NCBI GenBank assembly: GCA_020026195.1
Contig: JAHHQW010000024.1
Location: forward strand, 1 to 34,979
Direction of reading: 5' to 3'
Origin: Prevotella sp.
GTDB lineage: Bacteria; Bacteroidota; Bacteroidia; Bacteroidales; Bacteroidaceae
Length of the DNA: 34,979 nucleotides
Shown in pieces: positions 16,461 to 25,373 of this stretch; position 1 is the first letter of the stretch; each line of letters begins with the position of its first letter. The position numbers were made by a program, and so were the translations under genes. The notes beneath the pieces are model-generated. The model worked only from the letters and a program-made list of their open reading frames with translations. It did not search any database and was not told where the DNA came from.

Positions 16461-19400
16461 TTAAAATTTAAGCTGTACGTTAAATCCTAATGTACGGAGG
16501 CTAGGCTGCATGAAGTAGTCGAAGCCCTGATAGTATGTACCTGTTGATGCTGTAGAAGCAGGATCGAACGGAGCCTTATTGTATATCATGAGGAGGTTAT
16601 GTGCTGTAACACCTAAAGAAAGCTGTGCACCCTTGAGCAGTTTTGCGGGGAGTGTATAGTTAAGGTGTACTTCCTGCAGACGAACGTTTGTTGCGCTGTA
16701 GATGTATTCAGACCAGATTGGGTTATCACCACCGACTACACTGTAATAGTCTTCTGCTGAAACCTTACCGCCGTTTACTGCGATACCACCATTCTCACGG
16801 TCGATTGCAGACTGCTTAGATACACCGTATTCGTCCATGATGGCCTGTGTCTGTGACATTACGATACCACCGATACGTGCTGTGATTAAGAAACCGAAGT
16901 TAATTCCCTTCCAAGAGAAGTCGTTAGAGAATCCCCAGTCACCCATAGGAAGAACTGAACCCTTGTAAACAGGTTCCTTAAGGTTTGTCTGCATTACGTT
17001 ACCCTTTGAATCGAGTGCAATGTTACCATCTGCGTCACGCTTGAAGTCTGTGCTTACATAGATGTCACCCATTGAGCCACCCTTCTTAAGGATAATGTCA
17101 CAACCTTTCAGACCACCCATCTTAACTACTTCGTCAGGATCGTCAAGAAGGTCGATGATCTTGTTACGGTTCATACTGTATGTTACGCTGCTTTCCCATC
17201 CGAAATCGCCCCAGTTCTTATGATAACCGAGTGAAAGTTCGATACCACGGTTACGAACATTACCTGTCTGGATGTATTCTCTGTCGTAACCTTCACCAGC
17301 TGTTACAGGACGAAGGAATGTCTGCTTACGTGTGTTACTCTGATAGAATGTGAAGTCTAATGTCAAAGAGTTGTTGAAGAAACGACCTGTGATACCAGCT
17401 TCCCATGAATCTGTACGTTCAGGATAGAATGTTTCAGGGAACTTGTATGTTACAGTGTTGTATGTTCCTGATGCAGGATTGTATTCATATCTCCAGGGAG
17501 ATGTAATGTTTGGTGTGATTGCAGAACCTACAGATGCCCATGAACCACGTACCTTTAAGTAGTTGATGAACTTAGGAAGTTCAACCATTTCAGAGATTAC
17601 ACCTGAAAGACCTACTGAAGGATAGAAGAATGATTCGTGTGTTGTTCCGTCGAGAGCTGAATCCCAGTCATTACGTCCTGTAAGTGTAAGGTAAAGCATG
17701 CTCTTCCATCCAAGTTCGGCACTTGCGAACAATGAATTGATGCTGTGACGCTGTGATTTGAAAATAGGACGGTTATCGTTTGTAGCCGATCCGTAATCAA
17801 TAGCATTTGGTGTAAATACGTTAGAAGGAGCCTTCAGACCGCCCTGGAAGCCGTATGCATTGTACTTTGTCTTTGTGAATGATCCACCAATGTTAGCAGA
17901 AATGTTGAAATCATTGAGCTGCTTGTTGATGTTAGCCATGATATCACCATATACAGACTGGTCGGTATTCTTATTGTATCCGTAGAAGCCATAGGGTGAA
18001 TGTGCGAAGAGGTCAATTGTTGAAGCATAACGCTTGTCTTCGTGCATAAGGGCTGTATCATCCCAACGAAGACGTCCTGTGATGTTCATCCAGTCTGTTA
18101 CATTATACTTAAGTGAACCGCTTACCATATAACGATTCTTCTTGTTTGTACGGTTCATACGCTTTGCAACCCAGTAAGGGTTCTGCATCTTAAGAGCATC
18201 ACCGTAGTTCCAGTTCTGAACATAGATCTTACGAGAATCATCCCATACCTCAAATGTTCTGACAGCATCAAAGTTTTCACCACGCGGGAAAAGATATACT
18301 GATGTCAGAGGGTTGAAATACTGACCCTGTGCCATAAGGTTCTTATCATTTTCCTTAATGTAGTTGAAGCTGAAATCAAATGAAAGCTTGTCATCCAGGA
18401 AACTTGTACTGTTACGGAATGTGAAGTTGTAACGGTTATAACCATTGTTTGTAATCAGACCCTTTGCATTTGTTGTTGCAATAGAGATGTATGTCTGATT
18501 ATTCTTAGAACCTGTAGTAAGAGCTACACTGTTCTGGATATTAGTACTTGTGTTAAAGAACTTTTTAGGACTGTAACGATTGAATCCATCGGGAAGTTCA
18601 TCACCCCATGACTTAATGTCATTAGGACGGTTTCCGAACTTGTTCTGGAATTCAGGCATTACAAAAGGATTAGAGAACTGTGAACTGTTGCTGATTGTAA
18701 CAGAAACTTTACCTTCCTTACCTTTCTTTGTTGTAATCATGATAACACCCTGTGCTGCTGCTGAACCATAGAGGGCTGCGGCTGCAGGACCACTGAGCAC
18801 TGAGATTGACTCAATATCATCGGGGTTGAGGTCGGCAATTCCCTGAGAACCCGGCTGAAGTGAATACATATCACCATCTGTTGCACCATCGTTACGGTCG
18901 TTAATAGGCACACCGTCGATTACATAAAGAGCCTGGTTGCTCTGAGTAATAGATTTAGGACCACGCATTACGACACGTGCTGCACCACCGACACCGGCAG
19001 AAGATGCATTAATGTTAACACCCGCAACCTTACCGGCAAGCGAGTTCATGAAGTTTGTACTTTTTACCTGAGTTAATTCGTCACCACCAACTTTCTGTAC
19101 GTTATAGCTGAGGGCCTTCTCTGAACGCTTAATACCAAGAGCTGTTACCACAACCTCTTCCATAAGGTTGCTGTCTTCCTTAAGAACGACATTAATCTCT
19201 GTCTTTCCATTCAGAGGAATCTCCTGTGTTGCGTAACCTACGTATGAAAATACGAGAACTGCATTTGCGTCTACATTGTTCATTACGAAGTTACCATCAA
19301 TGTCGGTGATTGCTCCGGTACCTGTTCCTTTCAATCTTACACTAACACCGATAAGGGGTTCGCCTGTGGCATCCACGACTTTACCTTTAACGGTGACCTG

Positions 19401-19529
19401 CTCTTGCAAGTTTACCGAATGTTCGCTCGCATGCACCTGCACGTTTCCTGCAGGAACGCATATAGCAAACATAACTAAAGCGAGTTTAAACAGAGAGTTC
19501 AAACTGCTTCTAGAAAAACTTTTTCTCAT
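16461..19529 (-). CDS. SusC/RagA-type TonB-dependent transporter
   Basis: 1022 residues, usual for the family. Signal peptide about 1-35; carboxypeptidase-like domain about 43-122 (VTVKGKVVDATGEPLIGVSV); the SusC signature EEVVVTALGIKR near 128; plug domain about 135-255 (VMRGPKSI, LYVIDGVPIND); then a 22-strand barrel ending in aromatic-rich strands (LRTLGFNVQLKF). It imports oligosaccharides over the outer membrane with energy from TonB. First gene of the four-gene operon. No sigma/anti-sigma or hybrid two-component regulator adjoins, so control comes from elsewhere. Confidence 0.96.
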   Translation of the reverse strand: MRKSFSRSSLNSLFKLALVMFAICVPAGNVQVHASEHSVNLQEQVTVKGKVVDATGEPLIGVSVRLKGTGTGAITDIDGNFVMNNVDANAVLVFSYVGYATQEIPLNGKTEINVVLKEDSNLMEEVVVTALGIKRSEKALSYNVQKVGGDELTQVKSTNFMNSLAGKVAGVNINASSAGVGGAARVVMRGPKSITQSNQALYVIDGVPINDRNDGATDGDMYSLQPGSQGIADLNPDDIESISVLSGPAAAALYGSAAAQGVIMITTKKGKEGKVSVTISNSSQFSNPFVMPEFQNKFGNRPNDIKSWGDELPDGFNRYSPKKFFNTSTNIQNSVALTTGSKNNQTYISIATTNAKGLITNNGYNRYNFTFRNSTSFLDDKLSFDFSFNYIKENDKNLMAQGQYFNPLTSVYLFPRGENFDAVRTFEVWDDSRKIYVQNWNYGDALKMQNPYWVAKRMNRTNKKNRYMVSGSLKYNVTDWMNITGRLRWDDTALMHEDKRYASTIDLFAHSPYGFYGYNKNTDQSVYGDIMANINKQLNDFNISANIGGSFTKTKYNAYGFQGGLKAPSNVFTPNAIDYGSATNDNRPIFKSQRHSINSLFASAELGWKSMLYLTLTGRNDWDSALDGTTHESFFYPSVGLSGVISEMVELPKFINYLKVRGSWASVGSAITPNITSPWRYEYNPASGTYNTVTYKFPETFYPERTDSWEAGITGRFFNNSLTLDFTFYQSNTRKQTFLRPVTAGEGYDREYIQTGNVRNRGIELSLGYHKNWGDFGWESSVTYSMNRNKIIDLLDDPDEVVKMGGLKGCDIILKKGGSMGDIYVSTDFKRDADGNIALDSKGNVMQTNLKEPVYKGSVLPMGDWGFSNDFSWKGINFGFLITARIGGIVMSQTQAIMDEYGVSKQSAIDRENGGIAVNGGKVSAEDYYSVVGGDNPIWSEYIYSATNVRLQEVHLNYTLPAKLLKGAQLSLGVTAHNLLMIYNKAPFDPASTASTGTYYQGFDYFMQPSLRTLGFNVQLKF

Positions 19530-19589
19530 TTTACTTAATATTATGTTCCTATTGATAATTATAATACCCTAAAAATACGATTCTTGTTG

Positions 19590-19620
19590 CAAATATAACA
19601 CTTTTTATATTTACCACAAT
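19590..19620 (-). promoter_or_regulatory. promoter of the SusC operon
   Basis: On the minus strand ATTG (19620-19617), 19 bases, TATATTTG (19597-19590). The -7 element is perfect and the upstream one is off by one base. The leader before the SusC start would be about 55 bases. Confidence 0.6.
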
Positions 19621-19846
19621 GATTTATATCAATTAAATACATATAAATCGCGTTTTTTACAAAATATATTAAAAATGAACTTGTTATCATTCATAGGAAT
19701 CAAAAAACACATTCAACTACTGAAAAGATGCATCTTTAATTTCCATGACACTTATAAAACGATGTAATATAAAAGATGTATTTACACCTTATTATATAAT
19801 ATAAGCGCCATTAATTTATGCCGCATTATGTTTAGTAAATAAAAAT
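19621..19846. other. AT-rich spacer between divergent units
   Basis: I see no gene and no strong structure here; it separates the SusC promoter from the upstream module of the 20118 gene. Confidence 0.5.
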
Positions 19847-20117
19847 TTACATTAATTATAAAAGCCATAAGCTCTAAACATTTTCATGCATTTAGCTAAA
19901 ACCAAATATTCTATTACAATATTCAAGAAAACTATAATATAACATGTAATTATATGGACAACATGACATATTTCATATACAAATAGTAAAAAGATTGCTT
20001 ATTTCTTGGAAGGAATGAAAAAAATCAATATATTGCATTATGTCATTGAAGTTAAAAATTAATTTTTAACTTCCAACATACAAACAGATTAACACAACAC
20101 AAATTAAATCTTATAAC
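19847..20117 (+). repeat. upstream module, copy 1
   Basis: About 270 bases that align with 21743-22007. Shared blocks include TTTTCATGCATTTAGCTAAA (19881-19900), AGAAAACTATAAT and ACATATACAAATAGTAAAAA. The match continues through the signal-peptide codons of the gene that follows. Confidence 0.8.
20005..20035 (+). promoter_or_regulatory. weak promoter of the 20118 gene
   Basis: CTTG (20005-20008), 20 bases, TATATTG (20029-20035), aligned in position with the better promoter in copy 2. The -7 element is one T short of the consensus. Confidence 0.35.
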
Positions 20118-21674
20118 ATGAAGAAATTTTCCACACTAATTCTAGTCATGGCGGCAATGTTCACGTCACAGAGTATTCAGGCTCAAGGTCAGCAAAAGCA
20201 AGTTGAAATTCAATTTACTGGAACGCCATGGGGTGTATTGAATGTATCTGAGAATAACCGTTATTTGGTCGGAACCCGTCAATATACAGAGGTTTACAGT
20301 TATGACATGGTAACGAAACAACTCTTGACCATCCCTGCAACAAGCACTAAATCAGACTTAGCAGGAGTAGACATTACAAACAGCGGAGTAATCATAGGTA
20401 AAGACAATGATATGGTACCTGCTATTTACATGGACAATGCTTGGCATAAGCTACCAATTCCCGAAGGGAAATTTGAAGGCTTAGCATATTCTTGCAGCAG
20501 TGATGGAGAAATTCTTACTGGACAGATTTATGGTTCTGGTATAGACAAGCCTTATGATGTTTATCCTTTAATTTGGTATCGTCAGAACGATAACACCTAT
20601 AAATACGAGAAACTTCCAAATATGGAAACAGACTTTTTGGGTACAAAGACTCAATTCAACTCTCCAAGATTCATTTCTGCCGACGGAAAAATGATATGTG
20701 GTATCCAAGTAGAAGAACGTGGACGATATTTCACAAATATTATTTATACCCAAAACAGTACAGGCGAATGGGTAGCGAGTACTCCATTTGTAAAATATTG
20801 CTATAATCCAGAACGTTTTATGGAACTATCTACCAGTGAGCCCAATCTCAAAGATTACACATCTGGCGGAGGAGATTATATGGAAAACATCAATAGATTT
20901 TTATTGGATCAAGCAAGATGGCAATATAAGCTTTATACAGAAGGTCTTACGGGACTTATGCTGAATGCGACTACAGCTGTCAACAGTCAAAATGGTAAAT
21001 ACATCGCTTTTAGTTCACAACGCACAACATATACTCTTGTGGAAGAAAATCCTTCAGTAGAAAAAGCTGAAAGCCCCGTGTACCCATCAATTTACGACAT
21101 GGAAACTGGCGAACTACAAGAATTAGATTATGCCGAGAATTTTATTCCTTACGGCATTTCCAATCAAGGAGATATGATTTTTTCTGATGGTACTTATTTT
21201 TATCTGTTACTACATGGAGAGAAAGAAGCAGTAAATATTACAGACTGGCTAAAAGAGAAATACGATTATGACTTAATGGCTAATTTACCAGCTAATACTG
21301 AATATATAGAATGTGAAGCTATTGGTAGTGATTTGAGTTTTCTAGCAGGTACTTATCGCTCTGTAACTGAAAATGGAGATTTAGATAAAAAAGAAGTTTT
21401 TTGCCTGCTATTGCCGTCAACTTATACTCTAATCGAAGCCCTGAACACAGCCCAATCAAAATATGTTTGGACCGAAAACAAACAAATTTGCTTTAGTTCT
21501 CCTGTTACAAAAGTTTATGTATACGACATAAATGGCGTACAAATAAGCTTTAACAACCATGTTGAACATAATCTTAACATGGAATCAGTTCCTTCTGGAA
21601 TTTACATTGTAAAAGCAATCTGTAATGGACAAGAGATTAAAAGTCGCGTAGTCCTTAATAATAGATTGCGATAG
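20118..21674 (+). CDS. secreted protein with T9SS type A sorting tail
   Basis: 518 residues. Signal peptide 1-22 (cleavage SIQA-QG). The mature part has repeated strand-rich units with phrases like GVDITNSGVIIGK, YSCSSDGEILTGQ and FISADGKMICGI, as in beta-propeller or HAF-type repeat proteins; function unknown. The last 80 residues (VYVYDINGVQI, then SVPSGIYIVKAICNGQEIKSR) form a typical T9SS type A sorting domain, so the protein is probably exported through T9SS and either anchored on the surface or released. No catalytic motif recognised. The signal peptide and upstream DNA are shared with the gene at 22008. Confidence 0.8.
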   Translation: MKKFSTLILVMAAMFTSQSIQAQGQQKQVEIQFTGTPWGVLNVSENNRYLVGTRQYTEVYSYDMVTKQLLTIPATSTKSDLAGVDITNSGVIIGKDNDMVPAIYMDNAWHKLPIPEGKFEGLAYSCSSDGEILTGQIYGSGIDKPYDVYPLIWYRQNDNTYKYEKLPNMETDFLGTKTQFNSPRFISADGKMICGIQVEERGRYFTNIIYTQNSTGEWVASTPFVKYCYNPERFMELSTSEPNLKDYTSGGGDYMENINRFLLDQARWQYKLYTEGLTGLMLNATTAVNSQNGKYIAFSSQRTTYTLVEENPSVEKAESPVYPSIYDMETGELQELDYAENFIPYGISNQGDMIFSDGTYFYLLLHGEKEAVNITDWLKEKYDYDLMANLPANTEYIECEAIGSDLSFLAGTYRSVTENGDLDKKEVFCLLLPSTYTLIEALNTAQSKYVWTENKQICFSSPVTKVYVYDINGVQISFNNHVEHNLNMESVPSGIYIVKAICNGQEIKSRVVLNNRLR

Positions 21675-21742
21675 AAATTGTAACATTACAGATATGAGAT
21701 GAGATAAGAGACGCAACGTCTTATCATTAACAACCAAAGATT

Positions 21743-22007
21743 CACATTAATTACAGAAAACATAAACTCTATATCTTTTCATGCATTTAGCTAAAACCTA
21801 TTATTATATTACAATAGTCAAGAAAACTATAATAAAACATGTAATTATATACATAATATGACATATCACATATACAAATAGTAAAAAAATGTCTTTTTTC
21901 TTGGAAATAATAAAAAAAATTAATATTTTTGTAACTGATCAATCTAAGCAAAGAAAAATATTCTTACTTATAAAAGAAAAATCAACCAATAACTAAAATC
22001 AAATAAT
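21743..22007 (+). repeat. upstream module, copy 2
   Basis: Aligns with 19847-20117; see the shared blocks there. TTTTCATGCATTTAGCTAAA begins at 21777, 231 bases before the start codon, against 237 in copy 1, so spacing is nearly kept. The preceding bases, 21675-21742, hold only a weak hairpin (GATAAGA/TCTTATC) that may end the 20118 transcript. Confidence 0.8.
21900..21931 (+). promoter_or_regulatory. promoter of the 22008 gene
   Basis: CTTG (21900-21903), 20 bases, TATTTTTG (21924-21931). Leader of about 70 bases. Confidence 0.6.
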
Positions 22008-23024
22008 ATGAAGAAAATTTCTACACTTATTCTTGTGATGGCTGCAATGTTCACATCACAGAGTATTCAGGCAAAAAACGTCCAGATGACGCAAGTTAAT
22101 GAAACAACAGTTAATCAGGACCGTGATGGTGTGCGCTATGGTAAGAAGAAGCCAGACCCAGAATTTAAATTCAATGTTGAAGAATGGACTATTGATGTTT
22201 CAAAGGAAGGTCCTTATGAAATGCCAGAACTTCTTAATCCTAACAATCTGAAAGTTACAGGTTACTTTGTTTCACACTCAAAACTCGCATCTGTTGATGA
22301 CAAGGGTGTATTCACAGTCAATCCAATGTATCTTGGAGATTTCACAATATACGCACAAGCAAAGGGAAACATGAAATATGCAGACTCTGAAGCACAGTGT
22401 CTCATACACCTTGTAGACCCGACAATTGTATATCGTGTTGATTTCGATATCAACGAAGATGGCGGATGGGTTGAAGAAAGTTCTTTCCCTGTTTGGTGGA
22501 AGTCTGACGGAGCTATGTGGGCATATGGTGGATACAAGGGTATAACATCACACGTAGAAGCATATCTCATCTCTCCTGAAATCAAACTTGAAGCAGCAGA
22601 AGGAGAAGCTTTCAAGGCAACATTTAATCATACATTATTTAGTTTTGAGAATCCTGAACGTGATGCACAGTTGTTAGTACGTGAAGTGGGTGGCGAATGG
22701 ATTAATATCGAAGGTATACAGTATCCTAAAGAACTGACTTACGAGACTCTTAACTCTGGTAAACTTGATGTTCCCGCTGAACTTACAGGTAAGACTGTTC
22801 AGTTTGCATTCAAATATTGTACAGACGGTAAAGAATCTGACGGTAACTGGAACGTAGCAGAATTCAGAGTTATGAAGGTTTCTGGTCAAACTACAGGTAT
22901 TACAGAAATCATTGACACACCAAACGTAAAGGACAACAAGGTTTACGACCTTCAGGGCCGCTTGGTGAAGAATCCTGCAAACGGAATCTACATTGTAAAT
23001 GGCAAGAAAGTTATTTTCAAGTAA
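22008..23024 (+). CDS. secreted protein with choice-of-anchor-like domain and NGKK tail
   Basis: 338 residues. Signal peptide 1-22, identical to that of the 20118 protein except one residue. Residues about 55-135 look like an Ig-type or BIG-like beta domain (FTIYAQAKGNMKYADSEAQC). Residues about 140-290 resemble the choice-of-anchor jelly roll seen in Bacteroidetes surface proteins (SFPVWWKSD, AYLISPEIKLE, VQFAFKYCTD, GNWNVAEFRV). The tail VYDLQGRLVKNPANGIYIVN-GKKVIFK is the short form also found on the C10 protease. No enzyme motif. Probably surface-bound or released; ligand unknown. Confidence 0.78.
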   Translation: MKKISTLILVMAAMFTSQSIQAKNVQMTQVNETTVNQDRDGVRYGKKKPDPEFKFNVEEWTIDVSKEGPYEMPELLNPNNLKVTGYFVSHSKLASVDDKGVFTVNPMYLGDFTIYAQAKGNMKYADSEAQCLIHLVDPTIVYRVDFDINEDGGWVEESSFPVWWKSDGAMWAYGGYKGITSHVEAYLISPEIKLEAAEGEAFKATFNHTLFSFENPERDAQLLVREVGGEWINIEGIQYPKELTYETLNSGKLDVPAELTGKTVQFAFKYCTDGKESDGNWNVAEFRVMKVSGQTTGITEIIDTPNVKDNKVYDLQGRLVKNPANGIYIVNGKKVIFK

Positions 23025-23049
23025 AACAAAATTTTAACACACTCAAAAA

Positions 23050-23082
23050 GAGTTCCGCTAAAATTAGGCGGAACTCTTTTTT
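23050..23082 (+). terminator. terminator after the 22008 gene
   Basis: Perfect 9-bp stem GAGTTCCGC / GCGGAACTC with a 9-base loop and a run of six T. Confidence 0.92.
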
Positions 23083-23173
23083 ATTACAAATCATTCATAA
23101 ACAAGAATACATTACGACACTTTATAAAAATGTTAAATACGAAATGAAAAACATCATATTAATGAAAAGGATA

Positions 23174-23181
23174 TAACTTTG
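23174..23181 (+). promoter_or_regulatory. -7 element before the VanZ gene
   Basis: TAACTTTG, 26 bases before the start codon. No TTTG is found at the expected distance upstream. Confidence 0.45.
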
Positions 23182-23206
23182 CACGCATAAAGAACAAATT
23201 CAATAA

Positions 23207-23614
23207 ATGAGAATAATAAAATACTTCTTTAAGACATATCCAATAACATGTCTGCTTATCCTTTTTATCTGGATAATGTGTCTCGGCACTCCTCCTTCAA
23301 CTCCTCTCGACAATGTTTCTCTTATAGACAAATGGGTACATATAGGCATGTATGCACTTTTGTGCGGATCAATGTGGTTCGAATATCTAAGAAAACATAC
23401 TATAGTAATACGTGCCAAGCTCATTGTGTTTGCCTGGATTGTACCAGTAGCTATGGGAGGAGCAATCGAACTATTCCAAGCCTATTGTACAGGAGGAAGA
23501 AGAAGCGGAGAATTGCTCGACTTATTAGCTGATGCTATTGGAGTTACTATAGCTTTTATTTTTGGAATTCTTTGGGTAAGGCATCTTTCCAAAGAGAAAA
23601 AGGATTTCGACTAA
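23207..23614 (+). CDS. VanZ-family membrane protein
   Basis: 135 residues with four membrane segments (about 10-27, 45-60, 72-92, 105-125). The VanZ pattern DKWVHIGMYALLCG and the later IELFQAYCTGGRRSGELLDLLADAIG are clear. VanZ itself raises teicoplanin resistance by an unknown route, but most members in Bacteroidales have no known role. Its 3' end overlaps the end of the opposing CYTH gene by 59 bases. Confidence 0.87.
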   Translation: MRIIKYFFKTYPITCLLILFIWIMCLGTPPSTPLDNVSLIDKWVHIGMYALLCGSMWFEYLRKHTIVIRAKLIVFAWIVPVAMGGAIELFQAYCTGGRRSGELLDLLADAIGVTIAFIFGILWVRHLSKEKKDFD

Positions 23615-24059
23615 GATATGAGTTGTAGAAACGATGGTCGCCTGTGACTTCAACACCGAGGAAGTCTGGTTTTTCAAATTCTTCATCCACACTTCCTAAT
23701 TCAACTTCTCCAAGCACAAGTCCTTCGTTAGCGCCATAAAACTCATCAATTTCAAAAATATGGCTTCCACAACGCACCAAATATCGGATTTTATCGACAA
23801 TACCAGGTTCACAGATCTTAAACAGATGGTCTGCCTCGTCTATTGTTATTTCTTTTTCAAATTCATAACGACTGAGACCTCCGTCTTCTGACGAACTTTT
23901 AATTGTCAGATAGGCTTTGTCGCCACGTCTACGTACTCGCACAGTACGACCATGATCACGGCAGATATAACCCTGAATAATACGACTACTCGAAAACGAC
24001 TGCCTTTTGTAGTCGTCTCCGAGTATCAGAAACTTTCTTTCTATTTCTAAGCCACTCAT
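23556..24059 (-). CDS. CYTH-domain protein (triphosphate tunnel metalloenzyme)
   Basis: 167 residues. Starts MSGLEIERKFLI with the ExExK metal-binding motif (Glu5, Glu7, Lys9), followed by the basic RTVRVRRRG, KAYLTIKS and the acidic FEIDEFYG and VLGEVEL strands of the tunnel. Family members hydrolyse inorganic triphosphate or make cAMP; bacterial ones of this length are mostly triphosphatases. I chose ATG 24059 over a TTG one codon upstream because it overlaps the previous stop in TGATG, a coupling junction. Last gene of a minus-strand run led by the acyl-CoA ligase. Confidence 0.9.
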   Translation of the reverse strand: MSGLEIERKFLILGDDYKRQSFSSSRIIQGYICRDHGRTVRVRRRGDKAYLTIKSSSEDGGLSRYEFEKEITIDEADHLFKICEPGIVDKIRYLVRCGSHIFEIDEFYGANEGLVLGEVELGSVDEEFEKPDFLGVEVTGDHRFYNSYLSRNPFSLWKDALPKEFQK

Positions 24060-24202
24060 CAAGAAGCACTGTTAACAAATACTACAATGAGTATTATGGC
24101 CAGTATAATCATTGCACCAACAATCCAGTTAAAAACCGTCTTGCCCTGTTTCTCAATCTGCTCGTCTCTACGTAAGCGACGCATTTTCCTTCTGTCATTC
24201 AT
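24059..24202 (-). CDS. 47-residue membrane protein
   Basis: ATG 24202 to TGA 24059. A very basic start (MNDRRKMRRLRRDEQIEKQGK) is followed by one long hydrophobic helix (about 23-43) and ends VNSAS, giving an N-in topology by the positive-inside rule. It lies 20 bases after prfB and its stop overlaps the CYTH start by one base, good evidence that it is translated. No family recognised. Confidence 0.75.
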   Translation of the reverse strand: MNDRRKMRRLRRDEQIEKQGKTVFNWIVGAMIILAIILIVVFVNSAS

Positions 24203-24222
24203 GATAGTATATTTTAAAGTTA

Positions 24223-25344
24223 TTATTGCTCTTCTGTAACCGGGAACTCCATCAGATAGGCCTTTATAAACTCATCAAGATCTCCATTCATAACACCATC
24301 CACATCACTCGTCTGATAATTAGTACGATGATCTTTAACACGTCTGTCATCAAAGACATAGCTTCGTATCTGACTACCCCACTCTATCTTCTTCTTACCA
24401 GCTTCTATCTTAGCCAATGCCTCAAGACGTTTTTTCATTGCACGGTCGTAAAGCTGTGACTTAAGAAGACGCATGGCATTATTCTTATTTTCTAACTGTT
24501 TACGGGTTTCTGTATTCTCAATTAATATTTCTTCTTCCTCACCCGTATCCGGATCTACATATTGATAACGCAGTCGTACACCTGTCTCAACCTTATTGAC
24601 GTTCTGTCCACCAGCACCTCCTGAACGGAACAAATCCCAAGAAACTTTTGATGGGTCTACATATACTTCTACAGTATCGTCAATAAGCGGAGTTACAAAA
24701 ACGCTGGCAAAACTTGTCATACGCTTGCCTTGAGCATTGAATGGCGACACTCGTACCAAACGGTGTACTCCATTTTCACTTTTAAGATATCCGTAGGCAT
24801 ACTCACCACCTTCAATCTTCATTGTCACGCTCTTTATACCAGCCTCATCGCCTTCCTGAAGATCACTTATCGTAACCTTATACTCATGAGATTCAGCCCA
24901 ACGCATATACATACGCATAAGCATCTGGGCCCAGTCCTGACTTTCTGTTCCTCCAGCTCCACTGTTTATCTTTAGGACACAGTCCATCGGATCTTCCTTC
25001 TGGCGTAACATGTTCATCAGTTCAAGGTCCTCTATAGCTTTCAATGCCTTTGTGTATATAGCATCGACTTCCTCTTCTGTAACAAGTTCATCTTTATAGA
25101 AATCAAAAGCAAGTGAAAGTTCTTCGCTGAGTGAATTACAATTATCATAACCTTTAATCCACTTTTCAATTCCCTTCACTTTCTTCATCTGTTCCTGAGC
25201 CCTCTCGGGATCTTCCCAGAAATCAGGAGCCTGCGTACGCAAGGTTTCCTCTTCAAGTTCTATTCTTTTCTTGTCTATCTCAAGGTAACGATTCAGATCT
25301 TTTGTACGTTCCTGAACATCTTTCAGCTGATCGGCTGTTATCAT
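24223..25344 (-). CDS. prfB: peptide chain release factor 2
   Basis: 373 residues. The SPF tripeptide that reads UGA/UAA stops is at 200-202 and the catalytic GGQ at 245-247. It releases finished proteins from the ribosome. The frame is continuous: where many bacteria have the self-regulating CTTTGA frameshift site (near codon 25), this gene reads CTT GAG (25284-25279), so there is no programmed frameshift. It is 29 bases after the ligase gene and probably co-transcribed. Confidence 0.97.
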   Translation of the reverse strand: MITADQLKDVQERTKDLNRYLEIDKKRIELEEETLRTQAPDFWEDPERAQEQMKKVKGIEKWIKGYDNCNSLSEELSLAFDFYKDELVTEEEVDAIYTKALKAIEDLELMNMLRQKEDPMDCVLKINSGAGGTESQDWAQMLMRMYMRWAESHEYKVTISDLQEGDEAGIKSVTMKIEGGEYAYGYLKSENGVHRLVRVSPFNAQGKRMTSFASVFVTPLIDDTVEVYVDPSKVSWDLFRSGGAGGQNVNKVETGVRLRYQYVDPDTGEEEEILIENTETRKQLENKNNAMRLLKSQLYDRAMKKRLEALAKIEAGKKKIEWGSQIRSYVFDDRRVKDHRTNYQTSDVDGVMNGDLDEFIKAYLMEFPVTEEQ

Positions 25345-25373
25345 ATATTAAATCTACTCTTTTTCTTTGTTTT

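Noticed and set aside
24060..24062. TTG start for the CYTH gene
   Set aside because: The ATG one codon later begins the conserved MSGLEIERK and forms the overlap with the preceding stop.
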